This document shows, in pieces, positions 17,963 through 26,672 of a DNA stretch of 64,000 bases. Location of the stretch: contig CAINLR010000099.1 in assembly GCA_903850425.1 (NCBI GenBank), forward strand, positions 30,848 to 94,847. The letters are read 5' to 3'. The translations under genes were made by a program, and so were the position numbers. Each line of letters starts with the position of its first letter. Within the stretch, counting starts at the first letter, position 1. The notes beneath the pieces were generated by a model. That model saw only the letters and a program-made list of their open reading frames with translations. It was not told the origin of the DNA and ran no database searches. The stretch is from an uncultured Verrucomicrobia subdivision 3 bacterium (lineage in GTDB: Bacteria > Verrucomicrobiota > Verrucomicrobiia > Limisphaerales > UBA11358).

Positions 17963-18144
17963 ATCGGCGAAGCAAACAACTGATTTCCGTCACGACTCTA
18001 AATCACCCACCCCGGTTCGTCATGCGTTCATGTGAGCCATCTCCCAAAAGGTCGCTGACAATCCTGAATAGGCGATCCTTGGGCGGTGCGGGTGCAGCTT
18101 GGTTGCGGATGGCTTTGATAGCGCCGATTGGTTTCGGCGACGAT

Positions 18145-18180
18145 AAAAAAATCCCCGGGCGCTTTTGAAACGACCGGGGA
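18145..18180 (-). terminator. rho-independent terminator of leuD
   Basis: On the minus strand TCCCCGGTCG pairs with CGCCCGGGGA (one mismatch), followed by a seven-T run. It lies just downstream of the leuD stop and separates it from the converging hoxW. Confidence 0.85.
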
Positions 18181-18206
18181 GTCGGGAGCCGATTCACGAA
18201 CCCACT

Positions 18207-18758
18207 TTATTTTGCCGCAATCATTCCGCTCTGGCGGGCGTAATTGAAAATGCCGCCGGCATCCACCACCGGGCGCACGTCGCCGAGCGGTTTGAAATGA
18301 TACACCTTGCCGGTGGCCTGGGCGGTCACGGTCGCGGCGTCGAGATCCACGGTCACGATGTCGCCGGTTTTGAGGACGTCGCAAAGGCGCTCGGTGATTT
18401 CGCAGGGATAGAGTTCGCCGGTGGCCACGCAGTTGCGGAAGAAGATGCGCGCAAAACTCTCCGCCAGCACGAGCTGGCAGTTAGCCGAACCCATCGCGAT
18501 GGGCGCGTGTTCGCGCGAGCTGCCGCAGCCGAAGTTTTTCCCGCCGACGACGATGGGATAATCGCTGTCGAGCTGACCCGCCTTGACGTAGCGGATCGGG
18601 TAGAGCGACGCGGGCAGACCGTCAAGTGCGTAACTGCCAAGCTTCTCGTATTCCTCGGCAATGGTGGGCACGAGATTCAGAAACTGCGCGGAGATGATCT
18701 GGTCGGTGTCAATGTTGTCGCGCACGACATAAACGGGGCCGGTAAATACGGTTTGCAT
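18207..18758 (-). CDS. leuD: 3-isopropylmalate dehydratase small subunit
   Basis: The small (swivel) subunit of isopropylmalate isomerase, which with LeuC converts 2- to 3-isopropylmalate in leucine synthesis; a homoaconitase-type small subunit is the alternative. The 183 residues show [17 protein letters not shown] and the substrate-binding [18 protein letters not shown] loop, and the C-terminal [11 protein letters not shown]. LeuC is not adjacent in the window, so the two subunits are encoded apart or leuC lies elsewhere. The start is taken at the ATG at 18758 because the TTG extension lacks similarity. It follows the small membrane protein gene by 35 bp on the same strand and ends in a strong terminator. 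Confidence 0.85.
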   Translation of the reverse strand: MQTVFTGPVYVVRDNIDTDQIISAQFLNLVPTIAEEYEKLGSYALDGLPASLYPIRYVKAGQLDSDYPIVVGGKNFGCGSSREHAPIAMGSANCQLVLAESFARIFFRNCVATGELYPCEITERLCDVLKTGDIVTVDLDAATVTAQATGKVYHFKPLGDVRPVVDAGGIFNYARQSGMIAAK

Positions 18759-18793
18759 GACTGCAATGTGCCGCGCGCGGACTGATTTTTCAA

Positions 18794-19201
18794 TCAAATA
18801 TCAATCGGCGGCGGGGCCGGCGGAACGGTCGGCAGCGCGGCGCGTTGCTCCCGTTTGCGCCAGGCGATCACCGCGGCGGTGCAGGCCGTCCAAGTGGGCA
18901 GCTCATCCACGAGCGGAACCAGCTCCACCACGAAAGTGGGCAGCAGGACAACATGAAAGCCGATGACCCAACTGACCAGAATCATCGCGACACAATCAAT
19001 CGCCTGATCTATCAACACCCAGCCGAGCGGGCCCAGGAGCAATTGCGCGCCGTCGGCCGCCACGGCGATGGCCAGCGCAAGGAGGATGCGCAGGCGGGTC
19101 AAGGGCCGGGCACGGAACCGGGCAATTAATTTCTCCGGTCGTTTCAAGGTGGGGATATTCCCTGACGGCGGTCCATAATTCAATCGCAGATATGCGGGCA
19201 T
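18794..19201 (-). CDS. small membrane protein, unknown function
   Basis: About 135 residues from the ATG at 19201 (a longer ORF starts at 19264). There are two to three hydrophobic stretches (ILLALAIAVAADGAQLLLGPLGWVLID, AIDCVAMILVSWVIGFHVVLLPTFVVELVPLVDELP) and a charged, Pro-rich C-terminus. No catalytic motif is recognised. It resembles small membrane proteins annotated as hypothetical in Verrucomicrobiota and Planctomycetota. It sits upstream of leuD on the same strand. Confidence 0.65.
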   Translation of the reverse strand: MPAYLRLNYGPPSGNIPTLKRPEKLIARFRARPLTRLRILLALAIAVAADGAQLLLGPLGWVLIDQAIDCVAMILVSWVIGFHVVLLPTFVVELVPLVDELPTWTACTAAVIAWRKREQRAALPTVPPAPPPIDI

Positions 19202-19296
19202 CCGCCGCCCGGTGCGAGGGGCTCTGCGAAACGGGCGGCAGTGCGCGGTATGTCCGCCAAGCACTGGTTAACCAACGGGAATGGCGACAAGTAAAT

Positions 19297-22200
19297 TCAA
19301 GGGGCCAACCGCACGCGATAATACTTCTGTCCGGCGGCCATCGCCGCCGGATCGGTCCAATCGTAAGGCGGCGTGGCGGACAGATTGGTGCTGGCAGACA
19401 GCCAGGCTGAATCCGCCGCCAGATTGGTGCTGGTTTCCACCACATAGTCGGGGCCGGCATCGCCGCTGATCTGGAAGGAAAAGAGATTATTACTCACGCC
19501 GACCATGCCCAGCGCTGGTATTTGCGGCGGCTGAATCGTCACGGTGAAGCTCTGGGTGGCGCTCATCGCGGGAGTGCCATTATCTATGACTTGCCAGGAA
19601 ATGCGATTGGTAGCGGGAGATTGCGCGATGGCAGGGCGCCACGAAAAAACGCCGTTGCCTGCATTGATCGCAGCACCGCTTGGTGGTGAGAGCAGACTCC
19701 ATGTCAGCGTTTGGGCTGGTTGGTCAGGGTCGGTGGCGGAGTTGGTCAAGGTCAAGGTGCGACCGGCCAGGATAGAGTAGCTTCCCGGCGCGTTAGTGAT
19801 CTGCGGCGGATGATTCATCAGCGAGCCGATCTCGGTAGCGGCGAAGACGCGGCCGAAGAGTTGCACATCATCAATGACGCCATTGAAAAATCCACCGGCG
19901 GCACCCGATTGAATACTCCCGATTCTCAAGTAGGGAGGTGAAGCTTTGGTGCCGACGGGACCGAAGCCACTTGCCTGAAGTGTGCCATCGAGATACACGC
20001 GCTGTTCGCCGGTGAGCGCGTCGCGCGTCGCCGCGACGTGATGCCACTGGCCATTGTTCAGCGAGTTAGTCGTCGTGACGGTCGTATCGGTATTACCTAT
20101 GCCCAACGCCACTTTGCCACCCGTGAGGCTCACGCCAAAATCGTCGGCCGTGCCGGCGACTTCGCCATCCACCAAGCCGCGGCCGGACCACCATTGCCCG
20201 GTGCCGCCGGTGTCTGTGGTTTTGAGCCAGAATGAAAGGGTGAAGTGATTGCTGATAGTGCGGGGAATCTGAAGATAGCTGCTACTGCCGTTGAACTGCG
20301 CGGCGGAGGCGCCCAGCTTGCCAGTCACAAACGTCGCGCCGGAAACGGTGCCGTGATTACCGTTGCCCGAGGCGTCCTGCGCATTGCCTTCCATGGGATA
20401 CCATGCCGACGGCGCGGAGCTAGGCGGAGCGAGAGTTACATTGTTCAGGACGATTGTGGTCACCGATTTCGCCGGGAGGGTTGTGGTCAGGCGCTTGTTG
20501 GTGACGATCAGGGGCGCGACACTGGCAAGATTCTCGGTTGTGGAAGTGCGCACGGCCGAGGCCGAGGCGGGCAGGGTAGGGTAGAGCGCAAGGTCATAGG
20601 TCGTGTTGAAGGAGTTAGAGCCATCATTCACCGCAACGATCACCAAAGTATGATTGGTCGGATGATAAGCTGCGAGTGAGTTGGTATCGCCGACGTTTAA
20701 TATCTGGCAGCCAGGGCGAATGAACTGGCTGAACTGGGCCATGACATAGAACTTTTTATTGATCGTGTAAGCCGTGGTGCCGCTGCTGTCGAGGGGATTG
20801 TAAAGAAAACCCCAGCCGCCCGCGTTATCCACCACCTGCCAATAGACCCACGCGCGGCACCAAGTGCCGGCAACGTCGTCGTGAATCCGCCGCGCCATGG
20901 TCATGCCGCTGGCGTCGCCGTCGCCGTATTCGGAAATCCACGCGGGCTTGTGCAGCGTGGCGGCGAGATTGCGAATCCCAGTGGGATTGTTCGCGCCGTA
21001 AGTATGCGAGCCGATAAAGGTGACGTTGCTCTGGGCGGAACCGTAGGCGTTTAGGGAATTGATCGCGCTCTGTTCATCGCTATCTTCCGAAGCATCAATG
21101 CCGGCGCTGATATTTTGAGCATTCAAGGCGGTGCGGAGTTTGCTTACCATGCGCGCCTGTTGGTCGGCGCTCATGTGGCAGCCTTCTTGATGACCGCCCA
21201 AAGGCCACCAGTTGGCGGTCGGTTCATTCATGGGTGTGACATAGTCGAAAGTAACTCCGTCCAGCACGCTAAGGTTGCTCACGACCGTGGCAAGATAGTT
21301 GGCAAAGGTATCCTCGTAACTGACCTGCAAATTATTATTCGTGCCACCGGCGGATCCCGTCACGCTGCCGCTGACGGTCATCCACCACGGCGGTGAGTTG
21401 GCAAAGGCCACTACCCGATTGGCCCCCAACTGCACCGCGCGGCGCAACATCCAGCGTTGGTTGGCATCGGCGGTCCAGTTCCAGACACCATTCGTCGGCG
21501 CGAAGCCTGGCATCTGCGCGCGATATTCCATCGTGTTGGCAATCCCGGGATTCTCGCCGCCGCCGATGTTGTAGCGAATGATATTCAACTTCAATGTGGT
21601 AAAGGCGAGGGCGGCATAGGAGTCACGGTTGGCATAACCGCCGACGACATTCGGCCACCAACAGAGCGAGGTGCCCCAGCCCTCGAAGTTAGTCACGACC
21701 GCAAAAGTTGGATCAATGGGAGTCAGGAGACTTTGCGGGGAGGCACCGGCCAGCGTCGAGATTTCGCCACTAATCAGCGCGCGGCCATAAACCCGGGCGT
21801 CATAAATAGTGCCTTTGAAATACTCATCAGAGCCGGGAAAATCCGCGCCGATGGTCAATGGTTCGTTGACCACGCCGAAGCGCAAGCTGACGACAGGTTG
21901 ATTCGCATCCAGTCCGCCGTTGAGATAGAAACGAATCGTGGTGCCGTCGTAGGTCACGGCCACGTGTTGCCACTGGTTCGTCGTCAATTTGGTGGTGGAG
22001 TTCCACGAACCGCCCCCCACGCCACCGCTGGGGGAACCCCAGTTGGCCGTGAATCGCAGCGAACCATCGCTCCAGGTTTGCAGCGCGTAAGTGGCCACGT
22101 TGCTTCCCTTGGTGAGAATACCCGCCCAATCAATCAAACGCTCTGGCCGCACCCAGGCCGCCAGGGTGACGGCGGTTTGCACGTCGTTGCCGGCCGTGGC

Positions 22201-23337
22201 GGAGCCATCCACGTAATCATTGGTGCCATTGAACTTCAGCCCGGGATTCATCCAAGCCGGCGCGCCCATCAGCTTTCCGGCCGGACTGCAACTTTGGTTG
22301 CCCGCACTCGCGCCGCCGACTTCGTTTAGCAAAAACTGTGCGGCGAGAAAATTGGTGTCGTCCGAAATCCACGAGTCAATCGGCACGGGTGCGCCGAAGA
22401 CCGGGAGGTTGTTCGCGTCCCACGCGATGCGCTGAATGCGGATCTGCCGGTAGCCGCCGCAGCCCTGGCCGGTGAGATTATTCGCATGATAGATATTCCA
22501 CCACTGGCCGCTGGCATCCATGAACACGCCGTTATGGCCGGGACCATAAGCGCCCGCCTGCTTGCTGAACACCGGGCCGGACTTGGTCCACGCGGCTGGG
22601 TCCAGCGGATTCGTGCCGGTCATGGTCAGCAAGCCAAGGCAGTAATCATCCGTCCAGCAACCGCTCGCGGAATACACAATAAAGGTTCGCCCATTGCGCG
22701 TGAAACCGAACGGCCCTTCGTTGACCGAGGGCGGCGTGCCGATGGTTTCCCACGCTTGATTGGGCTGCGAAATCAGGACCGGCGTGCCGCTCAACGTGTA
22801 GGGATTGCTCATCGGCGCAACGTAGAGGTTCTGCGTGCCGGACGGACTGCCGGAGAAAATAAAGTAAAGCAGGCCGTTGGTGCCCGTGAAGACGCTGCCG
22901 TCTATGTTCCAATATGAACTCAGCAGGACTCCGCGAATCGTGTAGGGCCCCACCGCATTGGTGCCCTGGCTCTCGGCGACATAGACGCGGTGGCTGTAGG
23001 CGGCCGCGCCGCCGTCATTGCCGAGGCTGTAATACAAATACCATTTATTACTGAGCCAATGAATCTCCGGGGCCCACACGTTGGAGCAGCCGGGGGAGAG
23101 AATGACCTGATCCGTGGCGGCGATCAGGCCACCCATGGTGGTGGATTTGCGCAGATGAATGTTGCAGCCGTCGCTTTGCACCAGATGAAATGTCCCGTCC
23201 TTGACTTCCACTTGCGGATCTTGACCCTGCATCAGCGGATCGGTGAAGCACGCCGCTGTCGCCGCTGCGGGAAGCAACAGCCATAAACCCAGAAACCACC
23301 ATCGGCGGATTCGTTTATTCGGCTTGAATGAGTTCAT
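19297..23337 (-). CDS. secreted multidomain glycoside hydrolase: GH43-LamG-GH30-LamG-Ig
   Basis: A 1346-residue secreted enzyme with a signal peptide (WWFLGLWLLLPAAATA). Residues about 30-330 are a GH43 five-bladed propeller with the expected acidic triad in GQDPQVEV, NIDGSVF and VNEGPFGF; about 335-545 a LamG/ConA-like beta-sandwich; about 560-985 a GH30 (beta/alpha)8 barrel plus its side beta-domain, with acid/base YVTPMNEPTANWW and nucleophile WISEYGDGD, closest in wording to endo-beta-1,6-galactanases; about 1000-1175 a second LamG; then an Ig/cadherin-like domain and a C-terminal domain ending YYRVRLAP, a tail common to verrucomicrobial secreted proteins. GH43 arabinofuranosidase plus GH30 galactanase in one chain suggests attack on type II arabinogalactan side chains. 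Substrate is inference. The divergent gene 243 bp away is the CheB-CheR fusion. Confidence 0.87.
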   Translation of the reverse strand: MNSFKPNKRIRRWWFLGLWLLLPAAATAACFTDPLMQGQDPQVEVKDGTFHLVQSDGCNIHLRKSTTMGGLIAATDQVILSPGCSNVWAPEIHWLSNKWYLYYSLGNDGGAAAYSHRVYVAESQGTNAVGPYTIRGVLLSSYWNIDGSVFTGTNGLLYFIFSGSPSGTQNLYVAPMSNPYTLSGTPVLISQPNQAWETIGTPPSVNEGPFGFTRNGRTFIVYSASGCWTDDYCLGLLTMTGTNPLDPAAWTKSGPVFSKQAGAYGPGHNGVFMDASGQWWNIYHANNLTGQGCGGYRQIRIQRIAWDANNLPVFGAPVPIDSWISDDTNFLAAQFLLNEVGGASAGNQSCSPAGKLMGAPAWMNPGLKFNGTNDYVDGSATAGNDVQTAVTLAAWVRPERLIDWAGILTKGSNVATYALQTWSDGSLRFTANWGSPSGGVGGGSWNSTTKLTTNQWQHVAVTYDGTTIRFYLNGGLDANQPVVSLRFGVVNEPLTIGADFPGSDEYFKGTIYDARVYGRALISGEISTLAGASPQSLLTPIDPTFAVVTNFEGWGTSLCWWPNVVGGYANRDSYAALAFTTLKLNIIRYNIGGGENPGIANTMEYRAQMPGFAPTNGVWNWTADANQRWMLRRAVQLGANRVVAFANSPPWWMTVSGSVTGSAGGTNNNLQVSYEDTFANYLATVVSNLSVLDGVTFDYVTPMNEPTANWWPLGGHQEGCHMSADQQARMVSKLRTALNAQNISAGIDASEDSDEQSAINSLNAYGSAQSNVTFIGSHTYGANNPTGIRNLAATLHKPAWISEYGDGDASGMTMARRIHDDVAGTWCRAWVYWQVVDNAGGWGFLYNPLDSSGTTAYTINKKFYVMAQFSQFIRPGCQILNVGDTNSLAAYHPTNHTLVIVAVNDGSNSFNTTYDLALYPTLPASASAVRTSTTENLASVAPLIVTNKRLTTTLPAKSVTTIVLNNVTLAPPSSAPSAWYPMEGNAQDASGNGNHGTVSGATFVTGKLGASAAQFNGSSSYLQIPRTISNHFTLSFWLKTTDTGGTGQWWSGRGLVDGEVAGTADDFGVSLTGGKVALGIGNTDTTVTTTNSLNNGQWHHVAATRDALTGEQRVYLDGTLQASGFGPVGTKASPPYLRIGSIQSGAAGGFFNGVIDDVQLFGRVFAATEIGSLMNHPPQITNAPGSYSILAGRTLTLTNSATDPDQPAQTLTWSLLSPPSGAAINAGNGVFSWRPAIAQSPATNRISWQVIDNGTPAMSATQSFTVTIQPPQIPALGMVGVSNNLFSFQISGDAGPDYVVETSTNLAADSAWLSASTNLSATPPYDWTDPAAMAAGQKYYRVRLAP

Positions 23338-23580
23338 GATTTTTGGGCGATCCGCCGTCGGCCTTGGGCGCCGCGTTTGGATTTAGTCAGGATAGGCGGA
23401 ACCAGCACTTGAATCAAAAGCAATGTTGGTAGCACGATTCTGGCAAGCGAACGGTGCCGCTCGCAAGTTGGCGCAGCGCGGCGTTTTGTGATTGTGGTTT
23501 GCAATCGCCGCTCAAGTGAGATAAAACTTCAACTAACCAAGAATCGTCGGCAATCTAGCCGCAGAGTTTTTCCGCACGCC

Positions 23581-26193
23581 ATGACCAAAACTGTCCGCCC
23601 TCGCCGCCAGCCGACGCGCAAAACCGCCGTTCGTTCCCGCGCAAAATCGGGGTCGGCATCGGCGGCGATTTTTCCCATCGTCGGTTTGGGGGCGTCCGCC
23701 GGCGGCTTGGAGGCGCTCGAGCTGTTCTTGAAGAATGTGCCGCCGGCCAGTGGTTCGGCTTACGTCATCGTCCAGCACTTGGACCCGACGCATCCGGGCG
23801 TGATGCCGGAGTTACTCCAGCGGCTGACGCCGATGCCAGTTCGCCAGGTGCACGAGCGCATGCGGGTGCAACCGGATTGCGTGTATGTGATCCCGCCGAA
23901 CAAGGATTTGTCGCTGCTGCATGGGGTGCTGCACTTGCTGGATCCAGCTGCGCCCCGCGGCTTGCGGCTGCCGGTGGATTTCTTCTTTCGTTCCCTCGCC
24001 GAAGATCAGCGGGAGCGCAGCGTGGGCGTCATTCTTTCGGGCATGGGCTCGGACGGCACGCTGGGGCTGAAGGCGATCAAAGAGCACGGCGGGGTGGGCT
24101 TGGTGCAGGCCCCAAACTCGGCGAAATTCGATGGCATGCCACGCAGCGCCATTGACGCCGGGCTGGCGGACATCGTGGCACCGGTGGCGGAATTGCCCGC
24201 GCGCATGCTCGCGTATTTCCGGCACACGCCACTGCTGTCCGGCGCCGCCGGGCTGGCGGAGAGCGGCGCCGAGAGCGAGGTGGAGAAAGTAGTGATCCTG
24301 CTCCGCAGTCATACGGGCCATGATTTCTCGCTCTATAAGCGCAACACCCTTTACCGGCGCATCGAACGCCGGATGGGGCTGCACCAGTTGGCCAAGATCA
24401 GCCTTTATGTCCGCTACCTGCGGGCGAATCCGCAGGAGGCGGATCTGCTCTTCAAGGAACTGCTGATTGGCGTGACCAGCTTCTTTCGCGAGCCGGCCGT
24501 GTGGGATCAAATGAGCCGGGAAGCGCTGCCGCCGCTGCTCGCGCGCACTCCCGGCCAGGCGCTGCGGGCCTGGGTGCCCGGCTGCTCGACGGGTGAAGAG
24601 GCGTATTCGCTGGCCATCATCTTCTGCGAAGCGCTGGAGCGCGTGTCGCCGAAAGTCAATTTCTCGCTGCAAATCTTCGCCACCGACCTCGACCCGGATG
24701 CCGTGGCCAAGGCCCGGCAGGGGTTCTACCCCGCCGCGATTCACACCCACGTCTCGCCAGAACGGTTGCGCCGCTTTTTTGTCGAGGAAAATGATGGTTA
24801 CCGCGTGGCCAAGAAGATTCGGGAGATGGTGATCTTCGCGCCGCAGAATATCACCATGGATCCGCCTTTCACCAAGCTGGATCTATTGAGCTGCCGCAAC
24901 CTGCTGATCTATTTTGCGCCGGAGCTGCAGCAGAAACTTCTGCCGCTCTTCCATTACAGCCTGAAGCCGGACGGCGTGCTGCTGCTGGGCAGTGCCGAAA
25001 GCGTCGGCGGTTTCGGCCATCTGTTCGCCGCGTTGCCGGGCCGAACGCGGATCTTCCGGCGACGGGAGTTGGCGCAGCGTTTAGACTTGGTTGAATTTCC
25101 CTCCGCCTTCGTGGCCGACGTGGATACGCCGAAAGCCGTTCGCCCGGCGGTGCCCGCGCCGGACGGTCTGCAGTCCTTGGCCGAACATTGGCTCCTGCAA
25201 CACCACGCGCCCGCGGCGGTGCTGGTCAATGAGGAGGGCGACATCCTTTTCATCAGCGGCCGCACGGGCGCTTTCTTGGAACCCGCCGCCGGCAAGGCCA
25301 ATTGGAATATTTTTGTCATGGCCCGGGCCGACTTGCGCTATGAACTGACCAGCACGTTTCAAAAGGCCCGCCGCCAGTCGCAGCCCGTCAGCAGCGGCCC
25401 GGTCGCCACCGCCAACCCTCGCGATGGCAGCGTGAACCTTACCGTGACGTTCCTCCAGAAACCCGGGCCGTTATGCGGGCTGGCCATGGTCGTCTTTACC
25501 GCCACCGGGCCAGCGGCCAAAGGGCGCGCCCCCAAATCCGCGCGCCACCGCGGCTCCGAGTCCGCCCTCAAGCGGGAACTCCAAGCGGCGCGCGAGGAAA
25601 TGCAAACCACGCGCGAAGAGATGCAATCCTCGCAAGAGGAACTCAAATCCATGAACGAGGAGTTGCAATCCACCAACGAAGAACTCCAATCCACCAACGA
25701 AGAGCTCACCACCTCCAAAGAGGAGATGCAGTCGTTGAACGAGGAACTGCAAACCGTCAATGCCGAGCTGCAGACCAAGGTGGATGAATTAACCGCCGCG
25801 AGCGGGGACATGAAGAACCTGCTGAACAGCACGGAAATCGCCACGGTCTTTCTGGACAACGCCCTCTGCCTGCGCCGCTACACGGACCAGGCCACCTTGC
25901 TCTTCAAGTTTATTCCGGCCGACGTGGGCCGTCCCATCACCGACTTGGCCAGTGAATTGATCTATCCCCAGTTGACCGACGATGCGCACGCGGTGCTGCA
26001 CTCGCTGGTGAGCGTGGATAAAATCGTCGCCACCCGCGGCGGCCGCTGGCTGTCGTTGCGCGTGATGCCTTATCGCAGCCTGGACGACCGGATTGAAGGC
26101 GTGGTGCTGACCTTCATGGACCTGAGCCATTGCCGGAAGCTCGAAACCTTACTGAAAGCCCGCGCCACGGCGGGGATGGATCTGCCACCATGA
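23581..26193 (+). CDS. CheB-CheR fusion with coiled coil and PAS domain
   Basis: About 870 residues. The N-terminus is a CheB-type methylesterase (GLGASAGGLEALELF with the Ser, QHLDPTHPG with the His, LSGMGSDGTLG with the Asp). It is followed by a CheR-type SAM methyltransferase (IGVTSFFREPAVWDQM, WVPGCSTGEEAYSLAI, ATDLDPDAVAKARQGFY, DLLSCRNLLIYF). A long heptad coiled coil rich in EEL/NEEL repeats and one PAS domain end the protein; no kinase domain follows. There is no receiver domain in front of CheB. I prefer the ATG at 23581; a GTG at 23488 is possible. Fusions of this type are known outside flagellar chemotaxis and often pair with hybrid histidine kinases, one of which lies two genes downstream in the same direction. 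Confidence 0.9.
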   Translation: MTKTVRPRRQPTRKTAVRSRAKSGSASAAIFPIVGLGASAGGLEALELFLKNVPPASGSAYVIVQHLDPTHPGVMPELLQRLTPMPVRQVHERMRVQPDCVYVIPPNKDLSLLHGVLHLLDPAAPRGLRLPVDFFFRSLAEDQRERSVGVILSGMGSDGTLGLKAIKEHGGVGLVQAPNSAKFDGMPRSAIDAGLADIVAPVAELPARMLAYFRHTPLLSGAAGLAESGAESEVEKVVILLRSHTGHDFSLYKRNTLYRRIERRMGLHQLAKISLYVRYLRANPQEADLLFKELLIGVTSFFREPAVWDQMSREALPPLLARTPGQALRAWVPGCSTGEEAYSLAIIFCEALERVSPKVNFSLQIFATDLDPDAVAKARQGFYPAAIHTHVSPERLRRFFVEENDGYRVAKKIREMVIFAPQNITMDPPFTKLDLLSCRNLLIYFAPELQQKLLPLFHYSLKPDGVLLLGSAESVGGFGHLFAALPGRTRIFRRRELAQRLDLVEFPSAFVADVDTPKAVRPAVPAPDGLQSLAEHWLLQHHAPAAVLVNEEGDILFISGRTGAFLEPAAGKANWNIFVMARADLRYELTSTFQKARRQSQPVSSGPVATANPRDGSVNLTVTFLQKPGPLCGLAMVVFTATGPAAKGRAPKSARHRGSESALKRELQAAREEMQTTREEMQSSQEELKSMNEELQSTNEELQSTNEELTTSKEEMQSLNEELQTVNAELQTKVDELTAASGDMKNLLNSTEIATVFLDNALCLRRYTDQATLLFKFIPADVGRPITDLASELIYPQLTDDAHAVLHSLVSVDKIVATRGGRWLSLRVMPYRSLDDRIEGVVLTFMDLSHCRKLETLLKARATAGMDLPP

Positions 26194-26240
26194 AACCACT
26201 ACCCGCAGTGAGCTGACGAGCGTAAACCAACCCCAGCCAA

Positions 26241-26672
26241 ATGAATAACCTCACCGAATCTGAGAATGCAAGCACCAGATCGGCTTACGCAGCGACCGGG
26301 AACATGCTTGGGTCATCCGGGAACGTGCCTGAGACATCCGGGAACATGCCTGAGATGTCAGGGAACATGCCTGAGATGTCAGGGAACATGCCTGAGATGT
26401 CAGGGGACGTGCCTGAGAGATCAGGAGACTTGCCTGAGAGATCAGGAGACTTGCCTGAGAGATCAGGAGACTTGCCTGAGAGATCAGGAGACATGCCTGA
26501 GAGATCAGGGGACTTGCCTGAGAAACCGGGGGACGTGCCTGGGTCACCCGGGGGACATCGCAAAGTGGCATTCCTACCTGCCAAGACAATTTCCAACTGC
26601 ACCCGGTGGCCCGCCAACTTCAGCCGCCCGATCTGGGCGTGTTTCCCAACCGCCAACCCCCCACCACTATGA
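26241..26672 (+). CDS. heptapeptide-repeat protein, unknown function
   Basis: A 143-residue ORF whose centre (residues 22-105) is twelve consecutive 7-residue units of the type PE-x-SG-[ND]-x, for example PERSGDL and PEMSGNM. The flanks are a short Ser/Thr/Asn-rich head and a 38-residue tail without known motif. It is predicted to be acidic and disordered or to form a simple repetitive rod. Its stop codon overlaps the start of the downstream histidine kinase (ATGA), and it starts 47 bp after the CheB-CheR fusion, which argues that this frame is translated even though the repeat DNA is open in several frames. No signal peptide or Shine-Dalgarno is visible. Function unknown; a spacer, scaffold or contingency element in the signalling operon are possibilities. 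Confidence 0.5.
   Translation: MNNLTESENASTRSAYAATGNMLGSSGNVPETSGNMPEMSGNMPEMSGNMPEMSGDVPERSGDLPERSGDLPERSGDLPERSGDMPERSGDLPEKPGDVPGSPGGHRKVAFLPAKTISNCTRWPANFSRPIWACFPTANPPPL
26304..26555 (+). repeat. 21-bp minisatellite, about 12 copies
   Basis: Tandem array with unit CCTGAGAGATCAGGAGACTTG and variants. Inner copies are nearly identical at DNA level while edge copies diverge (ending GGGTCACCCGGG), the usual pattern of recent expansion by slippage or unequal exchange. Each unit contains a small palindrome-like CCTGA...TCAGG. The 21-bp period keeps any reading frame. No spacers of independent sequence, so not a CRISPR. Confidence 0.92.

Noticed and set aside
26304-26555. Possible CRISPR array
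   Set aside because: Units are contiguous 21-bp repeats with no unique spacers and no cas genes nearby.
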